Notes: generated by a model from the letters alone, not told the origin. A stretch of DNA of 32,786 nt from an uncultured Eubacterium sp. (GCA_949959185.1 CATLIX010000039.1:1-32786), one strand, 5' to 3'; positions 14,573 through 25,050 are shown, counted from the first letter of the stretch. Numbers and translations: made by a program.

Positions 14573-15223
14573 ATGTCTTACTCAGAACTTTTTATTTTTC
14601 TTCTGGAAATCATCGGCACCATTGCCTTTGCTTCCTCCGGCGCCATGCTGGGCATCCGGAAAAATATGGATATTTTCGGCATCAATGTGCTTGGAATCAC
14701 CACGGCAGTGGGCGGAGGCTGTGTCCGTGATGTGCTTCTGGGCATTCATCCACCCAAAATGTTCCGGAATTTTGCCTATGTGGGAACCGCCATTCTGACT
14801 TCCTGCCTGTTGTTTCTTCTGTTCTATCTGAAAAAGGAACTGCTGGAAAGCACGTTTCTGGAGCGGTACGAACGCCTGATGAGCACGCTGGACGCTGTGG
14901 GACTTGGGATTTTCACAGTGATGGGTATCCGTACCGCCATGGAACTGGAAAGCAGCCACAGCCATAACCTGTTTCTTCTGGTTTTTGTGGGTGTGGCAAC
15001 GGGTATCGGCGGCGGCATGATGCGGGATATTATGGCAGGCGATACGCCTTTTGTCTTTGTCAAACATGTATATGCCTGCGCTGCACTGGCCGGAGCCTTT
15101 CTGTATATTTTCCTGTACAGACTGATTCCGGATATTGCCGCCATGCTCGTCAGTTCTGCCGCTGTGGTGGTGATTCGGCTGCTGGCAGCCCGTTACCGCT
15201 GGAACCTGCCCCGCATTCGATAA
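14573..15223 (+). CDS. TRIC/UPF0126 family membrane channel (YicG-like)
   Basis: 216 residues with seven predicted spans and the two tandem UPF0126 repeats: NVLGITTAVGGGCVRDVLLG (about residues 40-60) and FVGVATGIGGGMMRDIMAGD (about 140-160). The paired GGG...RD motifs are the family hallmark. Relatives are trimeric intracellular-cation-type channels; older annotation calls them glycine transporters. Substrate here is not known. Start at 14573 with AAGGAG 7 bases upstream; long in-frame extension upstream is antisense to the LysR gene and rejected. MATE follows after 12 bases, so both are probably one operon. Confidence 0.9.
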   Translation: MSYSELFIFLLEIIGTIAFASSGAMLGIRKNMDIFGINVLGITTAVGGGCVRDVLLGIHPPKMFRNFAYVGTAILTSCLLFLLFYLKKELLESTFLERYERLMSTLDAVGLGIFTVMGIRTAMELESSHSHNLFLLVFVGVATGIGGGMMRDIMAGDTPFVFVKHVYACAALAGAFLYIFLYRLIPDIAAMLVSSAAVVVIRLLAARYRWNLPRIR

Positions 15224-15235
15224 GGAGGAATCAAT

Positions 15236-16570
15236 ATGACAAAAGATATGACAACGGGAAATCCCTGGAAAATCATTATTTTCTTTTCCATCCCTGTGCT
15301 GCTGGGCAATTTATTCCAGCAGTTTTACAATATGGCAGACGCTGTGATTGTAGGCCAGTTTCTGGGAGAGGATGCTCTTGCGGCCGTTGGCTCCACCGGC
15401 TCCATTATGTTTCTGGTACTGGGCTTTGCCATGGGCATTGCGCAGGGGTTCGGCGTTCTGATTTCCCATGCTTTCGGCGCCAGAGACGAAAGACGTCTGA
15501 AACATTACGTGGCTGTTTCTCTGATTCTTGGCCTGGCGGTATCTTTACTCATCACCGCCCTGACCATTACGGAATCCAGGAACCTGCTGCTGTTTATGAA
15601 AACACCGGAAAATATTCTGGATATGGCAAATGATTATATCACCATCATTTACGGCGGAATTGCCGCCACCATGGCATTTAATATTTCCGCTTCCATATTA
15701 AGAGGGGTAGGGGACAGCAAAACACCTCTGTATTTTCTGATTTTTGCTTCTTTTTTGAATATTCTTCTGGATTTATTTTATATTGTAGTGCTTCATTCCG
15801 GACCGGAAGGAGCGGCCTGGGCAACCATCATCGCACAGGGAATTTCCGCTCTGCTGTGCTTTTTCTATATGTTTGCCCGCATAGATTTGCTGAAACTGCA
15901 GCGAAAGGATTTTTATTTTGACTGGAAAAGCATCCGGGATCTGTTGTCCGTGGGCATTCCCATGTCCGTCAATTACTCGGTAACCGCAGTGGGCGTTATG
16001 ATTCTGCAGGGCGCTGTAAATGTATTCGGCTCCAGTGTGGTGGCTTCCTATACAGCCGCTTCCAAAGTAGAAAATCTGGCTACCCAGACCATGCCTGCGC
16101 TGGGAACCACCATGGCCACCTATTGCGGACAGAATCTGGGCGCCAGAAAATACGAGCGTATTTTCGACGGAATGCGAAAAGGATTCCTGCTGGTACTGGT
16201 GATATCCCTGTTGGGTACTGTCATTACCGCAGGATTCGGAAAGTATATTGTATGTCTTTTCCTGAAAAATCCTTCTGATACGGTACTGGAATATGCTGTC
16301 GCTTACCTGAACACGGTGTCCTTCTTCTTCATACCGCTGGCCATGATTTTTCTGTACCGCAGTTCTTTGCAGGGACTGGACCAGACTTTTATTCCTGTAA
16401 TGAGCGGCGTACTGGAGCTGGTATGCCGGGTATTTGTGATTGCGCTGTTTCTGGAGCCTTTCGGTTACCAGGCGGTATGCTATACCAATCCTGCTGCATG
16501 GGCCGCAACAGGTATACTTCTGCTGTTCACCTATCTGTTCTGGAAACAGAAAGCCCGCAGGCTGCTGTAA
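15236..16570 (+). CDS. MATE family efflux transporter
   Basis: 444 residues, about twelve membrane spans. N-terminal block PWKIIIFFSIPVLLGNLFQQ then FYNMADAVIVGQFLGEDALA, followed by VGSTGSIMFLVLGFAMGIAQ and GFGVLISHAFGARDE, and in the second half VASYTAASKVENLATQTMPA followed by AYLNTVSFFFIPLAM, are typical of NorM/DinF-like MATE exporters, driven by sodium or protons. The drug or metabolite exported cannot be told. AAGGAGGAATCAAT lies before the ATG. It ends the operon; two terminators and a dispersed repeat follow. Confidence 0.95.
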   Translation: MTKDMTTGNPWKIIIFFSIPVLLGNLFQQFYNMADAVIVGQFLGEDALAAVGSTGSIMFLVLGFAMGIAQGFGVLISHAFGARDERRLKHYVAVSLILGLAVSLLITALTITESRNLLLFMKTPENILDMANDYITIIYGGIAATMAFNISASILRGVGDSKTPLYFLIFASFLNILLDLFYIVVLHSGPEGAAWATIIAQGISALLCFFYMFARIDLLKLQRKDFYFDWKSIRDLLSVGIPMSVNYSVTAVGVMILQGAVNVFGSSVVASYTAASKVENLATQTMPALGTTMATYCGQNLGARKYERIFDGMRKGFLLVLVISLLGTVITAGFGKYIVCLFLKNPSDTVLEYAVAYLNTVSFFFIPLAMIFLYRSSLQGLDQTFIPVMSGVLELVCRVFVIALFLEPFGYQAVCYTNPAAWAATGILLLFTYLFWKQKARRLL

Positions 16571-16571
16571 G

Positions 16572-16588
16572 TATTTCCTGTAAGATAA
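16572..16588 (+). repeat. Short dispersed motif beside a terminator, copy 2
   Basis: TATTTCCTGTAAGATAA, matching the second half of the elements at 3260-3291 and 22936-22967, again directly before an A-run and a hairpin. Confidence 0.55.
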
Positions 16589-16612
16589 AAAAGAATGCGC
16601 TTGCGCATTCTT
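16587..16612 (-). terminator. Terminator hairpin, minus direction
   Basis: Perfect 10-bp stem (AAGAATGCGC / GCGCATTCTT) with a two-base loop, followed on the minus strand by a T run. It backs up the hairpin at 16673-16717 and protects the MATE end. Confidence 0.7.
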
Positions 16613-16613
16613 C

Positions 16614-16665
16614 GCGCGCGAGCAGATTGCGCAGCAATAGATTTTCTCTCCGCGGGCTGCGTATC
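16614..16665. repeat. Dispersed 52-nt structured repeat, copy 2
   Basis: Matches copy 1 (3163-3214) at 48 of 52 positions. The differences include C-to-T and G-to-A changes that largely keep the internal GCGCAGC / GCTGCGY pairing (via a G-U pair). Confidence 0.8.
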
Positions 16666-16670
16666 TTAAC

Positions 16671-16717
16671 AAAAAGCTGCTGTACCCATGGCGTTTTATC
16701 ACCGGTACAGCAGCTTT
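16671..16717 (-). terminator. Bidirectional terminator of the chemoreceptor region
   Basis: 14-bp stem (AAAGCTGCTGTACC / GGTACAGCAGCTTT) with a T run on the minus strand and a weaker T-rich tail on the plus strand. Confidence 0.8.
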
Positions 16718-16741
16718 GCATTTATTATCCGTATTTCGTTT

Positions 16742-18212
16742 CTACACTTTCTTAAACCGCTCTACCTCATCGCGCAGTTCTTCAGAAATTGTCTGATTGT
16801 TCTCTGCCTCCTGCTTGATATGTGCCATTGATTCCACCAGACTGCCGGCGCTTTCCGCCGCATTGGTAACGCCTCTGGCACTTTCATCTACAGTAACGGA
16901 AATATTATTGATTCCCGTATTAATCCGCTCCATAATCTCTTCCGTCTCTGCAGTTCTGTCTGCAAATTCTGTTACCAGATCATTCACGCTTTCCGCATCC
17001 TTCTGGTAATAGTTGGCAAGCTCTACAAATTTATCGTAATCCTTCAGTACGCTCTCATCAATAAATTTCAGCATACTCTCCGCATTTCCCGCCAGTTTTT
17101 CCACCGCACCGGTAACCATTCGGCTGATATCCTGAATATTATTGGCCGTATCTCTGCTGTTATCTGCAAGGACACGTATTTCGTCCGCCACAACTGCAAA
17201 TCCCTTTCCCGCGTCTCCGGCGCGGGCTGCTTCTATGGAAGCATTTAATGCCAGCAGGTTCGTCTGGCTGGTAATATCCAGTATCTCTCCCGTCAGTTCG
17301 TTAATGCGCTCCACGCTGCGGCTCTCGGTAACTGCTTCTTCCAGCGTATTTCGGATATCCACCAGCATTTTATTGACAGCCATTTTATTTTCTACCGTAC
17401 GTTTTCTCACATCCTGATCCCTGTTCTTAATCTGCTCCACCAGCTCAGAACCGTTTTCAGCCCCCTCGGCCATGGATTTTACTTTCGCATAAACTCCGCC
17501 GCTTCCTTCGGCAATCTGCTCCAGAGTGGCGGAAACTTCTTCCATGCTGGCTGCCAGTTCTTCCATGGAAGCCGATACATTCGTTACATCTTCATTGGAG
17601 GAGTACACCCGATTGTTGATATTATTAACCGAGTCAAACATCTGTTCCAAACGGTCTTTTAACTTCTACATAACCATCTGAAGCTGCTCTATAAAGCCAT
17701 TAACTCCCTGAACAAGCTGTCCCACTTCGTCTTCCGTCTGGATATCAATACGCTCCGTCAAATCTCCTTCGTTCTTCTGAATCTTCTCCACAATCTGGCT
17801 CAGATGGCCGCTGGCATTCTTCGCCGGATTTGCCACGGTGCGTATTACAATCAGCATAGTGACAGCCAAAAACACCAGAAAAATCACAATGGCTATCACA
17901 TCAAAGACAAACGTACCGGATATTTTTATATCTATTTTATCGGAAACATACTGGATTCTGTTCTCCAGATCTTCCGTATAGGCAATTTTGCTCTCTTCAA
18001 GGGACGCAATCAACTTTGCCCGCTCTTCCACCACAGGCGCCAGACTTTCCATATCACCCGCCAGTACCGCATTGGCAATCTGCATTCCCAGATTCAGAAA
18101 TTCCTCCATCTGTTCCTGTATGGACTTCATTTTGTCTTCCAGAAACTCCGGACCTGCCGCCTGAATATCCTCCGGCTCCTTATACAGCCACAGTTCCTAT
18201 ACGCTTTTTCAT
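16742..18212 (-). pseudogene. Methyl-accepting chemotaxis protein, broken
   Basis: Three separate lesions. The ribosome site AAAGGAGGAGGAACAC and start at 18212 give MKKRIG, then the frame runs into a stop after nine codons. The receptor frame resumes one base off (ELWLYKEPEDIQ...), without the first membrane span and most of the sensor domain. Next come one span (FVFDVIAIVIFLVFLAVTML) and a HAMP region (RTVANPAKNASGHL...). At 17666-17668 an in-frame TAG interrupts the frame, which continues unshifted as [13 protein letters not shown]. The signalling tip is intact ([20 protein letters not shown], then [18 protein letters not shown]). The end lacks a CheR-tethering pentapeptide. Fragments at 17666-18130 and 16742-17650 could be made but not a full receptor. 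Confidence 0.88.
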
Positions 18213-18242
18213 GTGTTCCTCCTCCTTTGTAAAATCCGGCTG

Positions 18243-19115
18243 TCAGTCGGAAGAAAGTTTTCTGGCACATGCAAGCGCCAGAGCTCCCGGCCCAATATGA
18301 CATGCCACGCTCAAAGACAGAGGGTCTGCCATCTGAATATCCCCGTCGGGAAATGCTTCCTGCACCTGAGCTTTAAATTCCAGAGCTGTCTCCCGGTCTT
18401 TGGTATAGGCAATAAAAAGATTCATGTTTTCTCCTGTTTCGTCTCCGAAACGTTTGACAAAATCATTTTTCACAGCTTCAATCATAATATTCTTTGCCTG
18501 CTTCAGAGTTCTGGCCCTGGCAAAGGCGTCCAGCTTTTCCCCCTGAATCTGGAGCACCGGCTTTAATTTCAGCAGTGTGCCCAGGGCTGCCGCTGCCGGC
18601 GTAATTCTTCCGCCCTTTTTCAGATAATACAGAGTGTCTACCATAATATAAATACTGGAATCGTATTTCGTCTTTTCCAGATAATTTTTGATTTCTTCTG
18701 CTTTTAATCCCCGCTTTACCAGTTCCGCCGCATCCAGTACAGACTGTTTCTGGGTAACGGAAATACGCTGATTATTTACCACCTGAACACGTCCGTCATA
18801 GTCCTGAGACAACATAATGGCTGTCTCACAGGAGCCACTCAGCCCGCTGGACATGGGAATATGAACGATTTCCTCATACTCTTTCAGCAAACTGTCCCAC
18901 AAATCCGTCACAGAACCCACCGCCGGCATGGAAGTGGAAATTTCCGCATCGCTTTCCAGTTTTTCATAAAATTGTTCCTGGGTTAAATCAATATCTTCAA
19001 AATATGTCTCTCCATTGATAAAAAATGGCATGGGCAGCACATTTACTCCGTATTCTTTCGCCTGTTCCTGGGTAATTCCGCTGTTACTGTCTGTTACAAC
19101 TGCAATTTTTCCCAC
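18243..19115 (-). CDS. DegV family fatty-acid-binding protein
   Basis: 290 residues. VVTDSNSGIT at the N-terminus, LPMPFFINGETY, ISTSMPAVG, HIPMSSGLSGSCETA (the Ser-rich lipid-carboxylate loop), KKGGRITPAAAALG and the C-terminal HIGPGALALA all match DegV. Relatives bind a fatty acid and, as FakB, present it to the kinase FakA for phosphorylation; no fakA lies here. GTG start with AAAGGAGGACAACTCAG upstream. A promoter at 19149-19177 makes it independent of the FapA operon. Confidence 0.93.
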   Translation of the reverse strand: MGKIAVVTDSNSGITQEQAKEYGVNVLPMPFFINGETYFEDIDLTQEQFYEKLESDAEISTSMPAVGSVTDLWDSLLKEYEEIVHIPMSSGLSGSCETAIMLSQDYDGRVQVVNNQRISVTQKQSVLDAAELVKRGLKAEEIKNYLEKTKYDSSIYIMVDTLYYLKKGGRITPAAAALGTLLKLKPVLQIQGEKLDAFARARTLKQAKNIMIEAVKNDFVKRFGDETGENMNLFIAYTKDRETALEFKAQVQEAFPDGDIQMADPLSLSVACHIGPGALALACARKLSSD

Positions 19116-19148
19116 CTGAGTTGTCCTCCTTTGATTTTTCTACCCATC

Positions 19149-19177
19149 ATTGTATCACAATCTTTCTTTCGGTACAA
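19149..19177 (-). promoter_or_regulatory. Promoter of the DegV gene
   Basis: Minus strand TTGTAC (19172-19177), 17-base spacer, TACAAT (19149-19154). Confidence 0.6.
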
Positions 19178-19192
19178 TGGTACATATTTCTT

Positions 19193-19549
19193 TCAGCCCA
19201 TTTTCTGAATCACGTCCATGACGCTGTTATAAGCAGCCCGCACTTCTTCCATGTCTGCTTCAAGCCCATCGTAATTCTGGCTGCGCAGCTTCTCCACCAC
19301 CACAATATCCGCTTCCATCAGTTTTTTCATGCCCAGATTTCCCGCTACTCCTTTCAGCGTGTGGGCACAGTGAAAGGCTTCCTCATAATTCTGCTCTCCC
19401 AGCGCTTTTTCCAGCCCTGGGAAATTCTTATCCGCCTTAAATTTAATCAGCAGCCTCTCCAGCAGCATTTCGTTGTTCATCAGCCGCTCCAGTGCCTCTT
19501 TCATATTTACGCCTGCTGCACTTAATCCTTCTTTTATCTCCTGATTCAT
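19193..19549 (-). CDS. Histidine phosphotransfer (Hpt) domain protein
   Basis: 118 residues, a stand-alone four-helix Hpt domain. The phosphoaccepting histidine is H63 in CAHTLKGVAGNLG, the classic HTLKG motif. Such proteins pass phosphoryl groups between hybrid kinases and response regulators. Its ATG overlaps the stop of the response regulator gene by four bases (ATGA), so the two are translationally coupled and the regulator is the likely partner. No histidine kinase is present in the window. Last gene of the FapA operon; I see no clear terminator hairpin after it. Confidence 0.9.
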   Translation of the reverse strand: MNQEIKEGLSAAGVNMKEALERLMNNEMLLERLLIKFKADKNFPGLEKALGEQNYEEAFHCAHTLKGVAGNLGMKKLMEADIVVVEKLRSQNYDGLEADMEEVRAAYNSVMDVIQKMG

Positions 19550-20649
19550 AATTTTTCCTCCCTTTCCTCTGAATTTATTGCTTCAATTTCTCTTCTGGAC
19601 ATGCGGAAACATTCCATAATTTTCGGTGAAAAAATCCCGCATTCACCGCCCAGAACCATATAATATGCTTCTTCTTTGGGATATGCCCGCTTGTAAATAC
19701 GTTCGCTGATCAGCGCATGGTAGGCGTCCACCACAGATACAATCTGGGCGGAAATTGGTATCTCATCTCCTTTCAGCCCTTCCGGATACCCTTTTCCATC
19801 GTAACGCTCATGATGATAACGACAGATTTCCATACTTTTCCTGTGGTCGTCAGGAGTCTGAATACCTTTCATCATTTTCATAATTTCACAGCCTTTGGCC
19901 GTATGGGATTTCATATATTCTTTTTCTTCTCTGGTAAGTTTCGCCGGTTTGAACAGCACATGATCTGAAATCAGAAGTTTGCCGATATCCCTGAGAGCTG
20001 CCAGCTCTGCAATGGCTTCCACATCTGCGTCTGTCAGCTTATATTCCGGATAATGGGCCTGCACTTTTCTCCCGATAATCCTGCTGATTTCCCTTACGGT
20101 CTGTGTATTTTCATCAAATTCCGGATAATGATGTTCCAGAATATTACATACAATGTCGATCATCTGCTGGCTGGATTTTTTCAGCTTATCTGCCTGCAGC
20201 TTCATTACCGCATACTGTTTCCGCAGAATCTGGTTCTGTTCCTGCACTTTTTCTTCCATATGGTTTTTATGCTGATACAGAGATATATTATTGTCTACCC
20301 GTTTCCGGATTACATCCGAATCAAAAGGCTTGCGTATCATGTCGGCGGCTCCCAGCCCGATACACTGTTTTTCTGTATCTATGGACTGTTCTGCGGTAAC
20401 CACCAGTACCGGAATATGATTCATCCAGCCTTTTTGTTTCATTTCCTCCAGTACCCTGCTTCCATCTTCTTCGGACAGGTGCCAGTCCAGCAGCACTGCC
20501 GCTGTCTCTCCGGAACTTTTCTCCAGAATCTGCAAAGTGGTTTTTACATCTGAGGCTTCCAGAATCTGGTAATCTCTGCGAAAAATTTCTGCCAGAATCA
20601 TGCGGTTGCTTTCCACATCATCCACAACCAATATTTTATGACGATTCAT
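19546..20649 (-). CDS. Response regulator with degenerate HD-GYP output domain
   Basis: 367 residues. Receiver domain 1-120: acid pocket D10-D11, phosphoacceptor D55 in VLLDWHL, T85, K107 in IRKPF. A coiled linker (120-165) leads to an HD-GYP-like domain (about 170-335). The GYP loop is intact (DGKGYPEGL, G287-P289), as are H249, HH279-280 and D308, but the HD pair reads R220-D221 (ALRDIGKL rather than ALHDIGKL). The upstream His also appears to be missing (ENTQTVREISR). Active relatives hydrolyse cyclic di-GMP; loss of metal ligands suggests binding or scaffolding only. Start fits AAGGAGGAAACAGT. Lies 12 bases after fapA. Confidence 0.9.
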   Translation of the reverse strand: MNRHKILVVDDVESNRMILAEIFRRDYQILEASDVKTTLQILEKSSGETAAVLLDWHLSEEDGSRVLEEMKQKGWMNHIPVLVVTAEQSIDTEKQCIGLGAADMIRKPFDSDVIRKRVDNNISLYQHKNHMEEKVQEQNQILRKQYAVMKLQADKLKKSSQQMIDIVCNILEHHYPEFDENTQTVREISRIIGRKVQAHYPEYKLTDADVEAIAELAALRDIGKLLISDHVLFKPAKLTREEKEYMKSHTAKGCEIMKMMKGIQTPDDHRKSMEICRYHHERYDGKGYPEGLKGDEIPISAQIVSVVDAYHALISERIYKRAYPKEEAYYMVLGGECGIFSPKIMECFRMSRREIEAINSEEREEKL

Positions 20650-20661
20650 ACTGTTTCCTCC

Positions 20662-22779
20662 TTAATTCCGAAATACACCTATTTCTTTGCCGGACAGGCG
20701 CACCGTGACATTTCTCACGGAGCTGGCTGCTGTCCACTGCAGTCCGTTCATCTGCACTGCAGTCCCGGCGTTCAGGATACCGTATACCATCATTTTTGCT
20801 TCATTTGCTTTCTTCCGCTTTTCTTCCAGTTCTTTTGTACGTTCTACCTGCTGCTCCATCTGCTTGCGCTTGATATAAGTCGCCTGTTCCACTTTCAGGT
20901 ACAGTTCCATTTCATTCCGCACTTCCAGCGGATACTGCTTCTGGAGCTTCCTGTATGCTTCCTCGAAGATTTCCAGCTCAGACTGGAGCTTTTTCAGTTT
21001 TATCTCTGCTTCTTCTTCTTTTTCAATCATGGCCTTGCTGACGCCCAGGGAGATATTGGTAAGAAGTCCGGCACGGTTTCCGATGTGATGGGCTTTAATC
21101 CCATTAACTGCCGCCGCATTTCCGCCGATAATTGCCCCTTTGCTGCCGGAAATTTCAATTTCTTTTCCTGCTATCAGGTTACTGTTCATTACATAATTGG
21201 CGTAAATCCCTCCATTGGCAGTCAGCGTCGCTCCTTCAAAAAATTTCCCATGAATATCCTCGGCAGATTCTATTACCGCCATTCCGCCTCCGGATACACC
21301 GTTTTTTATCACAATCCGCTTCCCGCTCTGTAAACGGGCAGCTTCCACATTTCCTTCAATAATCAGTTCATCTTTTGACTGAATCACCACGCCGCTTCCC
21401 ACATTTCCTTTTACCCAGATACTGCCGTTAAACCGCAGATTTCCGGTGGATATCGTCACTTCTGTTACCACCAGCAGGGGCTGAATGGTGATTTCATTGT
21501 TTTTCAGCTCGATTTTTCCGGATTCCCGTGCAATATAGGTCTTTTTGTCCTGGGAAAGAAGGAATCCTCTTCCTTTCAGAATTTGCTTTTCCTGCCCGTT
21601 CTGAGCAGGGAGTTCCGTTCCGTCTACGGTTCTTCCCCCAATCCCCGGCTGGGCTTCATGGTACACTGCGATTACCTGACCGGCTTTTACCTGTTCAAAA
21701 TATACCGTGTTCTGGTAGTCAATGGAGCCATCCTGTCGGACTGCCGGAATCTGCGGAATTCCTGTCCGAAAGAAATATTCATAATATCCGTCCCGGCCCC
21801 GCTCCGGCCGCACTCCTTTTGCCGCCAGAAATCTTCTGGTACTTTGCTCTGCTTCTTTCAGATTCTTTTCTATTTCATCCTGTTTTATTCCGAATACAAC
21901 GTTTTCTCTGGCCAGAAGCCGCATGATTTCATTCTTACTTTTGGAAGTGCCTTTCTCCAGGGTAACATACACTTCCATTCTATCCCGGCTTACAGTCACC
22001 ACACATTCCGATGCCTGCCGGGCCTGTTCTTCCAGCAGCTCTATCTGAAAATCTGTCTGTTCCACCTGACGAGCCTGTTCCTGCATTTTCATGCGTATCT
22101 GCCGCATTTCTCTGGCTGAATACATCAGGCTCTTATAGGCAGATACGTCCAGACCCTTCTCAAGACCCAGACGGATTTCTCTCATCTGCTGCCAGCGGTA
22201 CAGTTCTTTTGCATACAGGGACACATCCACACGCCGTTCCAGGCCCAGGCGGATTTCCCGCATCTGCTGCCAGCCAAAATAGATTCTGGCATAAACGGAC
22301 ACATCCAGACCTTCTTCTACTCCCAGACGGATTTCCCGCAAGGATTCTCCAAGAAATTCTTTGATCAGATACCGGCTGATATCTGCCTTATGCTCCAGAC
22401 CCAGACGGATTTCTTCTAACTGATCCGGCTCGTATCCCGCCTCAATGTAAGAAAAAATATCCACGTGGCCCATTTTTGCCTTGCGTATCTGGCGCAGATA
22501 TCCGGCTTCCAGTTCCTGATGTCCGGACAAATCCACTCCTTCTTTCAGGCCCTTGCGTATCTGGCGCATACGGTCATAGGAAATTTCAGGTCTGGCATAG
22601 ACAGACACATCCAGCCCCCGTTCCAGTCCCTTTTTAATTTCTTCCATCTGAAACCAGTCATAATTTACAGAAGTATACCAGGACACATCCAGCCCTTTTT
22701 CCAGTCCCTGGCGGATTTCCTCCACCTGCCCCTTATCAAACCCCATCGCTTCATATTTTCTGACAAGCCTACTGTTCAC
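20662..22779 (-). CDS. FapA (DUF342) family protein with eight N-terminal 26-residue repeats
   Basis: 705 residues. Residues about 15-228 are eight repeats, consensus MREIRLGLE-x-GLDVS-x-YA-x(8); the conserved Ile falls at 22, 48, 74, 98, 124, 150, 176, 202 and 228, a 26-residue step with one 24. Residues about 260-600 are the FapA/DUF342 beta-helix region (GGRTVDGTELPA, GSIWVKGNVGSG, EGNVEAARLQSGKRIVIKNG, IGGNAAAVNGIKAHHIG), followed by a coiled coil (600-660) and a small C-terminal domain. FapA proteins are often called flagellar assembly proteins on weak grounds; they are cytoplasmic polymers-like in appearance. GTG start with GGAGAAAGGGAAGAA upstream. First gene of the operon with the response regulator and Hpt. 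Confidence 0.85.
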   Translation of the reverse strand: MNSRLVRKYEAMGFDKGQVEEIRQGLEKGLDVSWYTSVNYDWFQMEEIKKGLERGLDVSVYARPEISYDRMRQIRKGLKEGVDLSGHQELEAGYLRQIRKAKMGHVDIFSYIEAGYEPDQLEEIRLGLEHKADISRYLIKEFLGESLREIRLGVEEGLDVSVYARIYFGWQQMREIRLGLERRVDVSLYAKELYRWQQMREIRLGLEKGLDVSAYKSLMYSAREMRQIRMKMQEQARQVEQTDFQIELLEEQARQASECVVTVSRDRMEVYVTLEKGTSKSKNEIMRLLARENVVFGIKQDEIEKNLKEAEQSTRRFLAAKGVRPERGRDGYYEYFFRTGIPQIPAVRQDGSIDYQNTVYFEQVKAGQVIAVYHEAQPGIGGRTVDGTELPAQNGQEKQILKGRGFLLSQDKKTYIARESGKIELKNNEITIQPLLVVTEVTISTGNLRFNGSIWVKGNVGSGVVIQSKDELIIEGNVEAARLQSGKRIVIKNGVSGGGMAVIESAEDIHGKFFEGATLTANGGIYANYVMNSNLIAGKEIEISGSKGAIIGGNAAAVNGIKAHHIGNRAGLLTNISLGVSKAMIEKEEEAEIKLKKLQSELEIFEEAYRKLQKQYPLEVRNEMELYLKVEQATYIKRKQMEQQVERTKELEEKRKKANEAKMMVYGILNAGTAVQMNGLQWTAASSVRNVTVRLSGKEIGVFRN

Positions 22780-22817
22780 TTCTTCCCTTTCTCCTCTACT
22801 TATTTTCCTGTTTCTTA

Positions 22818-22846
22818 ATTTTATGGTAAAATTACCGGACTGTCAA
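22818..22846 (-). promoter_or_regulatory. Promoter of the fapA operon
   Basis: Minus strand TTGACA (22841-22846), 17-base spacer, TAAAAT (22818-22823). The spacer holds GGTAA-TT-TTACC, a short inverted repeat that could be an operator. Confidence 0.7.
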
Positions 22847-22935
22847 GAACAAAGCACCTGCGGCAATGAGACATATGTTCTGACGCCATACATATACTGG
22901 CCCATAACGAATCGGCAAAGTATATTGTTTGATAA

Positions 22936-22967
22936 TTCACAGTAACAAGATGCTTCCTGTAAGATAA
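22936..22967 (+). repeat. Short dispersed motif beside a terminator, copy 3
   Basis: Opens TTCACAGTAACA and closes CTTCCTGTAAGATAA; 32 bases aligning without gaps to 3260-3291, again directly before an A-run and hairpin. Confidence 0.6.
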
Positions 22968-22968
22968 T

Positions 22969-23010
22969 AAAAAGGAACTGCGGAAATAAATACTTCCACA
23001 GTTCCTTTTT
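22969..23010 (-). terminator. Bidirectional terminator after groEL
   Basis: Long stem AAAAAGGAACTG(C)GGAA / TTCC(A)CAGTTCCTTTTT, with T runs in both directions. It ends the groES-groEL transcript 24 bases past the groEL stop. Confidence 0.88.
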
Positions 23011-23033
23011 ATTTTTTATAACATCTTCAGGAA

Positions 23034-24674
<1,641 letters not shown>

Positions 24675-24750
24675 TTATTTGTGTTCTTTACATATTTTAA
24701 TTAAGGAAGTTCCATTTTTATACTTCCGGTTCCCAAAAGCACCGGTTGCT

Positions 24751-25050
<300 letters not shown>

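Noticed and set aside
15773-16702. Minus-strand frame of 309 codons across the MATE gene
   Set aside because: Antisense to a clear transporter and crossing two terminators and a dispersed repeat.
17666-17668. TAG in the chemoreceptor read as pyrrolysine or programmed readthrough
   Set aside because: No pyl genes or readthrough signal seen, and the same gene has a broken 5' end, so simple decay explains it better.
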